6,039 nt of DNA, from NCBI GenBank assembly GCA_024232355.1, contig JAAEPW010000411.1:1-6039 (forward strand), read 5' to 3'. Numbering within the stretch: the stretch's first letter is position 1; each line of letters opens with the position of its first letter. Origin of the DNA: Chloroflexota bacterium (GTDB lineage Bacteria > Chloroflexota > Anaerolineae > B4-G1). The notes under the pieces are model-generated. The model saw only the letters and a program-made list of their open reading frames with translations, was not told the origin of the DNA and ran no database searches. A program made the translations under genes and the position numbers. Shown here in pieces: positions 1-5,952 of this stretch.

Positions 1-41
1 TCATCCAATAACGAGGACTGCAAGTTGTGAGCAACGACGAG

Positions 42-46
42 GGAGG
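42..46 (+). promoter_or_regulatory. Possible Shine-Dalgarno of the pentapeptide-repeat gene
   Basis: GGAGG lies 14 bases before the ATG at 61, further than the usual 5-9 bases, so initiation may be modest. The ATG at 61 is still the first possible start, because its frame is closed by stops at 28-30 and 49-51. The leader also holds a small imperfect duplication: acgaggactg at 11-20, and acgagg plus gaggactg at 37-50. No promoter is visible in the 60 bases available. Confidence 0.4.
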
Positions 47-60
47 ACTGAAAACACAAG

Positions 61-636
61 ATGAGAGCTAGAGAAGTCATCAAACTATACAAAGCAGGGG
101 AACGTGACTTTCGTGGAGTCAGTCTACGCAGGATCAAGTTGAGCAACACAAAACTGAGTTGGATCAATCTGCAAGGATGTGACATGAGCAATGTCGACTT
201 GAGCAACGCTAATTTGCTGCAGGCTAACCTCAGCAAAGCTAACTTGATCCAAGCTGATTTGAGTGGGGCCAATCTGATGGGCGCAACCCTGGTTGGAGTT
301 GATCTGAGCAAAGCCGATCTGAGCAAAGCTAACTTGTACAAAGCCGACCTGAGCGGGGCCAATCTGAACGGAGCCAACTTGAGTGAAGCCTGTCTGAGTT
401 GGACCAACCTGACGGAAGCTGATCTGGGCAAGGCCGATCTGCAAGGAACTGACCTGAGTGAGACAAACCTAAACAAAGCCAAACTAAACGGAGCCAATCT
501 GGATGGAGCCAATCTGCGAGGAGCCGATCTGTATGCTGCTAGTTTGGAAGGAACTGAGATCTCGTCAAAACAACTTGCTCAGGCCCGACCACTTGCGGAT
601 TCACTCGAGTCGGATAGCCCTGAGACTCCAAGTTAA
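61..636 (+). CDS. Pentapeptide-repeat protein, 31 uninterrupted repeats
   Basis: The 191-residue product is almost entirely A(D/N)LXX pentapeptide repeats. Counting the central hydrophobic residue every five positions from F17 to I167 gives 31 repeats with no break in register (L22, L27, L32 and so on; M42 and I167 are the conservative exceptions). Such proteins fold into a right-handed square beta-helix, four repeats per turn, so about 7-8 turns are expected. A short N-terminal helix (residues 1-16, with KLYKAGERDF) probably caps the helix, and the last ~24 residues (from about 168) form a polar, acidic tail. There is no signal peptide or membrane segment, so it should be cytoplasmic. Some family members (MfpA, Qnr) mimic DNA and bind gyrase; most have no known role. 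The repeats here lack the interrupting loops typical of Qnr, so that function is not supported. The stop codon overlaps an ATG (TAATG at 634-638), but the following frame looks non-coding. Confidence 0.93.
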   Translation: MRAREVIKLYKAGERDFRGVSLRRIKLSNTKLSWINLQGCDMSNVDLSNANLLQANLSKANLIQADLSGANLMGATLVGVDLSKADLSKANLYKADLSGANLNGANLSEACLSWTNLTEADLGKADLQGTDLSETNLNKAKLNGANLDGANLRGADLYAASLEGTEISSKQLAQARPLADSLESDSPETPS

Positions 637-680
637 TGGGCCCTATGCACTCATCGAACATGCAAGTGGTTGCCCCACAA

Positions 681-1032
681 CGCAACCACCCCCGCCCCCA
701 CCACAGCAAACCAAAGCATCTCACCCAGGCTCGTCCCACCGAAAGGCACAGCAGCCCCATCCCCCTCCGCCCCCGGCCCAAGGAAACAAGCCAATGCACT
801 ACCTGGGTAGAACAGGGGGAGACGGCGAGGGAGCGGACTGGGATCGCGGCGGCGGTGGAGGTGATGGGACAGGGTGATGGAGCTTGTGGCAATCTGTGGC
901 CCGTGGTTCATTACCAGGTCTTTGCACAGGGAGAAAGCGATGCCACCCGAGGGATCGCCCTCTGTTTCAGCGGTGGCGAGCGATGGGGCAGGCTTGGGGG
1001 AGGTGAGATTGGGTTGGGTTGCCACAAGTGAC
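681..1032 (+). repeat. GC-rich dispersed intergenic repeat, copy 1
   Basis: This copy fills most of the convergent spacer between the pentapeptide gene and the chemotaxis gene. It matches 3540-3822 in the same orientation. Identical blocks include ggcgagggagcgga with two leading bases (822-837 against 3629-3644), tgtggcaatctgtg (885-898 against 3694-3707) and a 22-base block (971-992 against 3781-3802). The block spacing is nearly conserved (63 and 86 bases here, 65 and 87 in copy 2). The right edge is probably near 1032, where gccacaagtgac resembles ccacaaactgac of copy 2. Copy 1 carries about 20 extra bases just before that point (around 996-1015). The left edge is unclear: the C-rich part (681-775) seems about 63 bases longer than in copy 2. 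There is no transposase, terminal inverted repeat or obvious target duplication. The open frames across it look like by-products of high GC. Confidence 0.8.
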
Positions 1033-1081
1033 ATCCGATGGTCAATTGTCCGTGTCCTGATGGAGCATTACCGAAAATTTC

Positions 1082-3319
1082 CTAAAGTTGGTACTGCTCC
1101 ACAATCTCGGTCAGGCTGCGGGCCAAATCGCTCATATCCCGTGCTGCCTTTTCCGTCTGACGCGTGCTCTCCAAGCTCTGCATCGTTGCTTGGTTAATAC
1201 TCTGCATCGCCACCGCTACCTGCTCCACACCCGCCGCCTGTTGCCTTCCTCCAGCTACCATTTGTGTGGCTGCCTGCGCCGATTCCTCAATCACTCCGGC
1301 TAATTGCTCGATCGCCTCTCCCACTTGTGCCGTTAACAGTACTCCTTCATCCACGCCCTTTGTTCCTTCTTCCGTCGCCATCACCGTCGTATTCGTCGCC
1401 TTTTGAATATCCGAGAGAATCGCCTTTACCTGTGCCGTCGCCTGCCGCGATTGCTCCGCCAGGTTCCGCACCTCCACCGCTACCACAGCGAATCCCTTGC
1501 CGTACTCTCCCGCCCGCGCTGCCTCCACTGACGCATTCAGCGCCAATATATTCGACTGTGCCGCAATATCGTTCACCGTGGTGATGATCTCCCCGATCTG
1601 TTGTGTCTGTTCTGATAACGCCAGAATGTTCTCCGCGATCCCCTCTACTCGCGTTTTAATCTGTCCCATGCTCCCTATCGTTTCCTGGACCACCTGCCGC
1701 CCAGTGCGCGAGACCTCGACCGTGCGTTGCGAAGCTCCCGTTACCTCTTGTGCTCGCATTACTGACTGCTCGGCAATAGTTTCGAGTTCTTCTATCGTGG
1801 TAGTTGTCTGCGAGATAGCCGCCGACTGCTCACTGGCCCCCGACGCCTGTTGTGTGGTAGAGGCGTGGATCTCAGCAGCAGTCGAACTCAGGTTGTTCGC
1901 CGCGTGGCGAATTTGATCGAGTATGCCTTGTATAGCCGCTACCATCCTGTTTATACTGCGCCCCAACACAATCAGTGGGTCATCTTTTTTTCCATACTCG
2001 CCCTCTCCCAGGTTCAGCCGAAAAGTCAGGTCCCCCTGCCCCACCTGCTCCATATATGTAACGTATTCTCGAACCACTGTCTGCAACCGCTCATATTGCT
2101 CTCGTTCGCTCTGCAATAGCCCGCGCAAGTGGACAGTCATTCGAGTAAAAGCTTGTGCCATGACTCCAATCTCGTCTTTTCGATCCATGACACCGGCATA
2201 ATCAGCAGGATTCAGGATTTCGATGACCTGGGTCGAACCATCATCAGCCGCAACCCGGGTCGCTACCTCCGCCAAGCTAGACATCGGAGCGACGATGCTT
2301 CTGGTGACAAACAGCGAGGCAACCACGGCGAATATCGTGGACACCAATGCTAGCCCAACGTTGATGATCACCATCGTATATATCGAACGAAATGCCTCAG
2401 ACTGATCTTGTTCGACCAGCAACACGGTTTCTAGTTGTGACAACCATCGAAAAGCCCCGACAACGGGCACACCCCGATAATCTTTGTACGTTCCAGCACC
2501 AATGGTGTGATTTTCTATTGCTGTGTCGGCTCCCCACGTATGCACCAGGATCGCTTCCTCTCCGCCAAAGGGTGAATCAGTCAGCATGACGTGATCAGAT
2601 CCAACCAGGTATATCTTGCCAGTTTCATTCAGCCCAGTCCACTCTTGCACCATCTCATTTAACGTTTCCATGCTGGCATAACCGACGAAAACCCCCAATG
2701 TCTCTCCCTCTTTGTCGAACACTGGTTGAGCGATAGCTAACACCACCCGGTCCAACAATGACGAGTAGACCAGATGTGCGCAAGGGGCTTTCTGCCCCTC
2801 TTGATAATATATCTGCTCACTATGAACTAGATCCATTTGTGTGTCATCAGTGGACACAATTGTTCGTCCCTGAATATCCAGTAGGAACAACTCATTGAAC
2901 TGCTGTGTCCGTATGATATACCGTGACCAGTTCGATCTCAATGATCTATGGATCGCACCGCCGACTGGCGATTGGAAAAAATCGCGCGTATGTATTATGT
3001 AGACCGATTCTAGTGCAGCAGTTAGATTAACTTGTGTACTATCTATCCAAGCACTAACTTTCTCCCCTTTGAATGTGGCTTTCAACTCGAGCTGCTCGAT
3101 CACTTGCTGACGTCCACTTTGCCACCCTACTACAGCCGAGGTGATAGTAACGGCAGTTGTCGGCAGTAATACCATCACTACAAAAGCGACGAGTAGTTGA
3201 GACTGAATTGATCCACCCTGAAAGACATTGACGATTTGCCAAAAAGCAGCGCGTGCTACTATACCAATCCGGGTAGGGATAGAAACCTTGTGATGCTGCT
3301 CATTTCCTCTCTCCGTCAT
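1082..3319 (-). CDS. Methyl-accepting chemotaxis protein (transducer) with extracellular Cache-type sensor
   Basis: The 745-residue product is a membrane chemoreceptor that passes ligand signals to the CheA-CheW kinase complex. Domains in order: a cytoplasmic tail, 1-41; TM1, about 42-65; an extracellular sensor, about 67-312, which looks like a double-Cache domain (LFLLDIQGRTIVSTDD near 144-159; a second PAS-like unit from about 205 with GETLGVFVGYAS); TM2, about 316-338; a HAMP domain, about 340-402, with DEIGVMAQAF; a second HAMP-like linker, about 420-470, with GQGDLTFRL; and the long signalling coiled coil, 478-745. The hairpin tip is canonical (DIAAQSNILALNASVEAARAG, 584-604, then VAVEVRNLAEQS). 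Gln/Glu pairs flanking it are likely methylation sites. There is no C-terminal CheR-binding pentapeptide. The ligand is unknown. The start at 3319 is chosen over an upstream in-frame ATG at 3394 because AAGGAG lies 6 bases before it. No other chemotaxis gene is nearby. Confidence 0.95.
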   Translation of the reverse strand: MTERGNEQHHKVSIPTRIGIVARAAFWQIVNVFQGGSIQSQLLVAFVVMVLLPTTAVTITSAVVGWQSGRQQVIEQLELKATFKGEKVSAWIDSTQVNLTAALESVYIIHTRDFFQSPVGGAIHRSLRSNWSRYIIRTQQFNELFLLDIQGRTIVSTDDTQMDLVHSEQIYYQEGQKAPCAHLVYSSLLDRVVLAIAQPVFDKEGETLGVFVGYASMETLNEMVQEWTGLNETGKIYLVGSDHVMLTDSPFGGEEAILVHTWGADTAIENHTIGAGTYKDYRGVPVVGAFRWLSQLETVLLVEQDQSEAFRSIYTMVIINVGLALVSTIFAVVASLFVTRSIVAPMSSLAEVATRVAADDGSTQVIEILNPADYAGVMDRKDEIGVMAQAFTRMTVHLRGLLQSEREQYERLQTVVREYVTYMEQVGQGDLTFRLNLGEGEYGKKDDPLIVLGRSINRMVAAIQGILDQIRHAANNLSSTAAEIHASTTQQASGASEQSAAISQTTTTIEELETIAEQSVMRAQEVTGASQRTVEVSRTGRQVVQETIGSMGQIKTRVEGIAENILALSEQTQQIGEIITTVNDIAAQSNILALNASVEAARAGEYGKGFAVVAVEVRNLAEQSRQATAQVKAILSDIQKATNTTVMATEEGTKGVDEGVLLTAQVGEAIEQLAGVIEESAQAATQMVAGGRQQAAGVEQVAVAMQSINQATMQSLESTRQTEKAARDMSDLARSLTEIVEQYQL

Positions 3320-3325
3320 AATACA

Positions 3326-3331
3326 CTCCTT
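3326..3331 (-). promoter_or_regulatory. Shine-Dalgarno that sets the chemotaxis gene start
   Basis: On the minus strand AAGGAG is followed by a 6-base spacer (tgtatt) and then ATG at 3319-3317. This is near-ideal. The alternative in-frame ATG at 3394 has AGGAG about 11 bases away and would add 25 residues rich in Cys and Met, so it is less likely. Confidence 0.8.
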
Positions 3332-3469
3332 GCGACGCTCATGATCGATAGGTGTGCTGGCCAAAAAGCACATCCATTCTGCACATGAGCTCAATTTCTC
3401 CTACTTTGTGGTAAAATGGCAGCCTCTCATCTCTAACCCAAGAGGCAAACAAAGAGATCCCTTCAATAA

Positions 3470-3498
3470 ATTGTACATTCGCCTTCTCAGGCTGTCAA
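3470..3498 (-). promoter_or_regulatory. Sigma-70-type promoter of the chemotaxis gene
   Basis: On the minus strand there is a perfect -35 box TTGACA (3498-3493), a 17-base spacer, and a -10 box TACAAT (3475-3470), one base from consensus. Transcription would start near 3463, giving a leader of about 145 bases before the ATG at 3319. The first 12 bases of the spacer (3481-3492) form the inverted repeat GCCT-gaga-AGGC, which could be an operator or chance. The promoter lies about 40 bases outside repeat copy 2, so the repeat is upstream of transcription initiation and could affect it. Confidence 0.7.
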
Positions 3499-3539
3499 AC
3501 AGCACCTGCGCCAATGGACTCAACCTGGCAGCAATGTCC

Positions 3540-3822
3540 CCCTCCCCGACGCAACTCCCCCCGCCGCATTCCACCGCCCCTGGCCCAAGGGAACAAGCCA
3601 ATGCACCACCTAAACAGACCAGGGGGATACGGCGAGGGAGCGGATTGGGGCTGCGGCGGCGGCGGTAATGGGCCAGGTCAGGCCGATAGCTCCTGTGGCA
3701 ATCTGTGACACAAAGTTCATCACCAGGGTTTCTCACAGGAGGAAAGCGAGATGAACCGAGGGATCTATCCTCTGTTTCGGCGGTGGCGAGCGATGGGGCA
3801 GGATTGGTTTCCACAAACTGAC
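3540..3822 (+). repeat. GC-rich dispersed intergenic repeat, copy 2
   Basis: This is the second copy of the element at 681-1032, in the same orientation, in the 607-base spacer between the metallopeptidase stop and the chemotaxis start. The best-aligned part runs from ggcccaag at 3582 to ggggcagg ending at 3802, with only a few small indels; by eye roughly three quarters of the bases agree. The C-rich left end (3540-3580) is shorter than in copy 1, and copy 2 also lacks the G-rich segment that precedes the right edge of copy 1. GC content is clearly above that of the flanks (3400-3480 and 3823-3926). A stem can be drawn from 3567-3578 (with a 2-base bulge) to 3661-3670: ten pairs, extendable by three more past a one-base bulge. 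In the rest of the spacer, 3823-3926, I see no gene and no convincing terminator. Confidence 0.8.
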
Positions 3823-3926
3823 GCAGCAGTACTAAAACAGATATACATTTCGACCAACATAGGCCGATTGTGGCTGGAAAACGCAATCTGTTGACGATTA
3901 TGCTGTATAGCATTTATCCCGTTACA

Positions 3927-5153
3927 TCAAGATAGTTCCAGCCCTAACTGATCCAGAAATGCCCGAGCCTCGGCATAGTGTTCGAACTGACGCTCCTCAG
4001 TGCGGAACGCCGAGGTATGAGCATAACGACGTCCATTGACCGTTTGGATACCCAGTTTCTTGTGTAACATTTCGTGATACATGACAAACTCGATGGCGTA
4101 AGCGGGGATGCCAGGGTCATCCAACGTCAAGCTGATCAGGATAGTATCTGATGCAGGTTGATAGTGTCCCATTTTTCGATGGGTGATGGTCTTGTTCCAG
4201 GCTAGACGGGGTTGAGGCAACTGCCCGTCAAAGTATTGGACGTTGACACGCTGAAATATCTCGGAGAGATGGTAGTGGCGACCACATATTGGGGTCTCGG
4301 CAAAAAGCGTGGTCGCTTCCAACGCAAGAACATATTCGGGAAATTCTTCGCTGGACGTAAACTGATCTATGTGCTGAACAAGTGCGGGGCTTTTTCCAGA
4401 TAGAGCGGTACGAACGAGCGTTTTGAGAACAGAGCGAGGTGCATGAATGAACGCTTCGTGGGCTGTGAGATGAATGCCGTCTTGTTGTTCCCGGTAACGG
4501 TACAGGTGTGGGATATTGTAGAATCGGATATGGAGCCGGGGTTGCTTGCGGGCCTTGGCTCTTTCTCTACGTCTTTTGCCGGGACCTGCTTCTTTGAGAG
4601 CAATGCTCAATGCAGTCAAGTGAGTGACGAGATTTTCAGATTCACTAAGAAATTTGAGCCACTCGTACGCGCGCCGAGATGGGGTCGGCAAATCAGCGGG
4701 ATGGGTGTGGCTCTCCTGGCAGATTTCCTCCACGCGAGTGACGTTCCGCTGTATGTCAGTCAGCATATTGGCGACATCTTTGTTGGTCAACGTGAGGTGA
4801 CCTTGGTTGCGTCCCGGGCGTTTGGCGATTTCTTGCATTTGTGCGTGCAAGTTATTGGTCATTGCGACCAAGTTTTTGACACGGACACGTTTGGGGGGTG
4901 GGGGAGCATCGGCCTTGCGGATGGGAATGTTCTCCAGATCAATGTTTTTGAGGTACTGGTACGCACGCCGGGATGGGGCCGGGAGATCTTGTGGGGTAGT
5001 GTCATGTTCCCGGCATATGGCGGCAATCTCGGCGACAGAGTTCCGCACCCAGGTACGAAAATCTTCCACCTCGGATTGGAGAATCCCGACGCTGAGTTGT
5101 TCTCGCGCTCGATTCATAGCTTTGACAATGCCAGAGATACGGATACGGGGCAT
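3927..5153 (-). CDS. SprT-like zinc metallopeptidase with duplicated N-terminal helical module
   Basis: The 408-residue product ends in a SprT-like zinc hydrolase domain (about 295-403). It opens with LSEIFQRVNVQYFDGQLPQP (296-315), the usual entry of this fold. It carries the metal-binding HEMLH (360-364; E361 is the expected catalytic base) and a likely third ligand, H379, in HTSAFRTEERQF. The family includes SprT and the eukaryotic DNA-protein crosslink protease Spartan; substrates of most bacterial members are unknown. The front half contains a tandem duplication: residues 41-69 and 138-167 both read as a helix, then CREHDTTPQDLPAPSRRAY or CQESHTHPADLPTPSRRAY, then an aromatic residue and LK. 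A basic linker (GKRRRERAKARK, 192-203) suggests nucleic-acid contact, which is an inference. No signal peptide or membrane segment is present. The start at 5153 has AAAGGA 6 bases upstream. The gene follows the 92-residue gene by 44 bases, probably in one transcript. Confidence 0.85.
   Translation of the reverse strand: MPRIRISGIVKAMNRAREQLSVGILQSEVEDFRTWVRNSVAEIAAICREHDTTPQDLPAPSRRAYQYLKNIDLENIPIRKADAPPPPKRVRVKNLVAMTNNLHAQMQEIAKRPGRNQGHLTLTNKDVANMLTDIQRNVTRVEEICQESHTHPADLPTPSRRAYEWLKFLSESENLVTHLTALSIALKEAGPGKRRRERAKARKQPRLHIRFYNIPHLYRYREQQDGIHLTAHEAFIHAPRSVLKTLVRTALSGKSPALVQHIDQFTSSEEFPEYVLALEATTLFAETPICGRHYHLSEIFQRVNVQYFDGQLPQPRLAWNKTITHRKMGHYQPASDTILISLTLDDPGIPAYAIEFVMYHEMLHKKLGIQTVNGRRYAHTSAFRTEERQFEHYAEARAFLDQLGLELS
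4661..4694 (-). repeat. Intragenic direct repeat, second module of the metallopeptidase gene
   Basis: This segment closely matches 4955-4988 (for example gtacgc, gccg and gatgggg in the same spacing). It encodes the DLPTPSRRAYEW part of the second module. The two lie 294 bases (98 codons) apart and in frame, so the protein duplication is still visible in DNA, which suggests strong constraint or a fairly recent duplication. Confidence 0.7.
4955..4988 (-). repeat. Intragenic direct repeat, first module of the metallopeptidase gene
   Basis: Partner of 4661-4694. It encodes the DLPAPSRRAYQY part of the first module. The rest of the two modules has diverged much more at DNA level, so this PSRRAY segment is the conserved core. 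Confidence 0.7.
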
Positions 5154-5197
5154 AATCTATCCTTTCAGATACCAGGGAGAACCAGTGGATTCAATTT

Positions 5198-5476
5198 TCA
5201 TCCAACGATGTCCTGAGCGACTTTCCACTGGAATATATTCTCAAAATCTTGAAAGCAACGGTTACAAATCCAGTGCTCGTTATTCAATGTAGCATAGCCT
5301 TTGTGCAATGTCTCCAAACCACCAGATTCCGAGAACTTTGTCCAGCAAAACTCACAATGGTCGTGATCCCAGGTGTCACTATGTCGCTGATATTCCTTCC
5401 GATAAAGAGTGACTCCTTTTAAATAGTTCTCCTGTCCTTGCAATCGCCAATCATCTGTCATTGTCATTCTACCCAT
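5198..5476 (-). CDS. Small zinc-ribbon-like protein with two CxxC pairs, function unknown
   Basis: The 92-residue product has CEFC (41-44) and CNRC (71-74), spaced as one four-cysteine zinc site, with the histidine-rich run WDHDH just before the first pair and HWI before the second. The N-terminal segment WRLQGQENYLKGVTLYRKEY and the WDHDHCEFC core look like a small uncharacterised family that I believe is widespread in bacteria; this is from memory and gives no function. It has no signal peptide or membrane segment. The start is uncertain: in-frame ATGs lie at 5476, 5467 and 5461, none with a good Shine-Dalgarno. The last gives MTDDWRLQGQ, which looks like a more natural N-terminus (87 residues). 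It lies 11 bases after the membrane-protein gene, so translational coupling could explain the missing ribosome site. Confidence 0.82.
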   Translation of the reverse strand: MGRMTMTDDWRLQGQENYLKGVTLYRKEYQRHSDTWDHDHCEFCWTKFSESGGLETLHKGYATLNNEHWICNRCFQDFENIFQWKVAQDIVG

Positions 5477-5487
5477 AGAAGGATCTT

Positions 5488-5928
5488 TTACTGCTCCAAG
5501 CTAGTGGGGGCCGAGTTTGTAGTTTGGACACGAGCAGGATCACAACGTGCCTCGTGCCGATCTAAAAGTCTCCACGCGGCGACGATCATCCATACGATCC
5601 CAAAAACAATATAGAGGATTTGCCAAGATTCGGGCAGTTTGAACACTGACCAAATCTCGGAAATGGCCGGAACGAGTGGCCCAAATATGAGCGCGGGGCA
5701 AATCAACCAGCCAAACATATAGGTCTTGAGAATTTCAAAACCGTTCAACGATTCCCGTGATAGCACTTGATAGGAGAATCCAGAACCTTTGTGAGGCAAG
5801 AATTGAACACGATAATAAGCCAAAGGAACAATGGGCAGGTAAGCAAAGGTGAACCAAAGTGTAGCAGTAGCCACACAGTTTTTGTCCATTTCACTGATGC
5901 CTAGCAGACTGTCGGAGAGAAAATTCAT
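5488..5928 (-). CDS. Small membrane protein, function unknown
   Basis: The 146-residue product has three hydrophobic stretches: about 22-38 (LWFTFAYLPIVPLAYYRV around it), 71-92 and 103-121. These are followed by a polar tail of about 25 residues. The TLWFTFAYLPIVPL-x-x-YRV segment resembles small bacterial membrane proteins with a WF-x(6)-P(I/V)-x-PL-x-x-(Y/F)RV motif; these are uncharacterised as far as I recall. The first stretch contains two prolines and may be a re-entrant or interfacial segment. The N-terminus is doubtful. The ATG at 5928 has no Shine-Dalgarno and follows a perfect hairpin by three bases. An internal ATG at 5889 would give a 133-residue protein starting MDKNC, keeping all hydrophobic segments, but it also lacks a clear ribosome site. 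It is first in a likely three-gene transcript. Confidence 0.72.
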   Translation of the reverse strand: MNFLSDSLLGISEMDKNCVATATLWFTFAYLPIVPLAYYRVQFLPHKGSGFSYQVLSRESLNGFEILKTYMFGWLICPALIFGPLVPAISEIWSVFKLPESWQILYIVFGIVWMIVAAWRLLDRHEARCDPARVQTTNSAPTSLEQ

Positions 5929-5931
5929 CTT

Positions 5932-5952
5932 GCAAAAACGCTTCGTTTTTGC
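5932..5952. repeat. Perfect 21-base palindrome upstream of the membrane-protein gene
   Basis: GCAAAAACG (5932-5940), loop ctt, then CGTTTTTGC (5944-5952): nine perfect pairs with a three-base loop. On the minus strand it ends three bases before the ATG at 5928, exactly where a ribosome site would be. It could be an operator, an RNA hairpin that blocks translation, or part of a terminator for a gene beyond the right edge. No T-tract follows it on either strand, so a standard terminator is less likely. Confidence 0.6.

Noticed and set aside
124..444. Minus-strand frame of 106 residues with five-residue periodicity
   Set aside because: It is the antisense image of the pentapeptide repeats. Its regularity comes from the 15-base repeat of the real gene on the plus strand.
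61..560. Periodic DNA that might be taken for a CRISPR array or tandem repeat locus
   Set aside because: The period is 15 bases with codon-like degeneracy and encodes a clean A(D/N)LXX protein; there are no constant repeats separated by unique spacers.
822..992. Conserved core of the repeat as a known structured RNA (RNase P, tmRNA, SRP RNA)
   Set aside because: None of the signature motifs of these RNAs could be recognised, and two copies in one small region would be unusual for them.
636..1031. Plus-strand frame of 131 residues whose ATG overlaps the pentapeptide stop (TAATG)
   Set aside because: The overlap looks like coupling, but the product is compositionally biased (Pro, His, Arg, Gly), lies within the repeat, and the matching frame in copy 2 stops after the shared CGNL.
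1033..1081. Rho-independent terminator after the chemotaxis gene
   Set aside because: No GC-rich hairpin followed by a T-tract is present on the minus strand; termination may instead involve the adjoining repeat or Rho.
1164..2405. Several plus-strand frames opposite the chemotaxis gene
   Set aside because: They are shadows of the highly conserved signalling and HAMP domains on the minus strand, and are rich in Cys, Pro and Ser with no family resemblance.
3320..3394. Longer chemotaxis protein starting at the ATG at 3394
   Set aside because: The Shine-Dalgarno spacing is poor (about 11 bases) and the extra 25 residues are unlike a receptor N-terminus; the ATG at 3319 has a near-ideal ribosome site.
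4443..5216. Plus-strand frame of 257 residues opposite the metallopeptidase
   Set aside because: The minus strand carries HEMLH, the duplicated PSRRAY modules and a ribosome site; the plus frame shows no recognisable domain.
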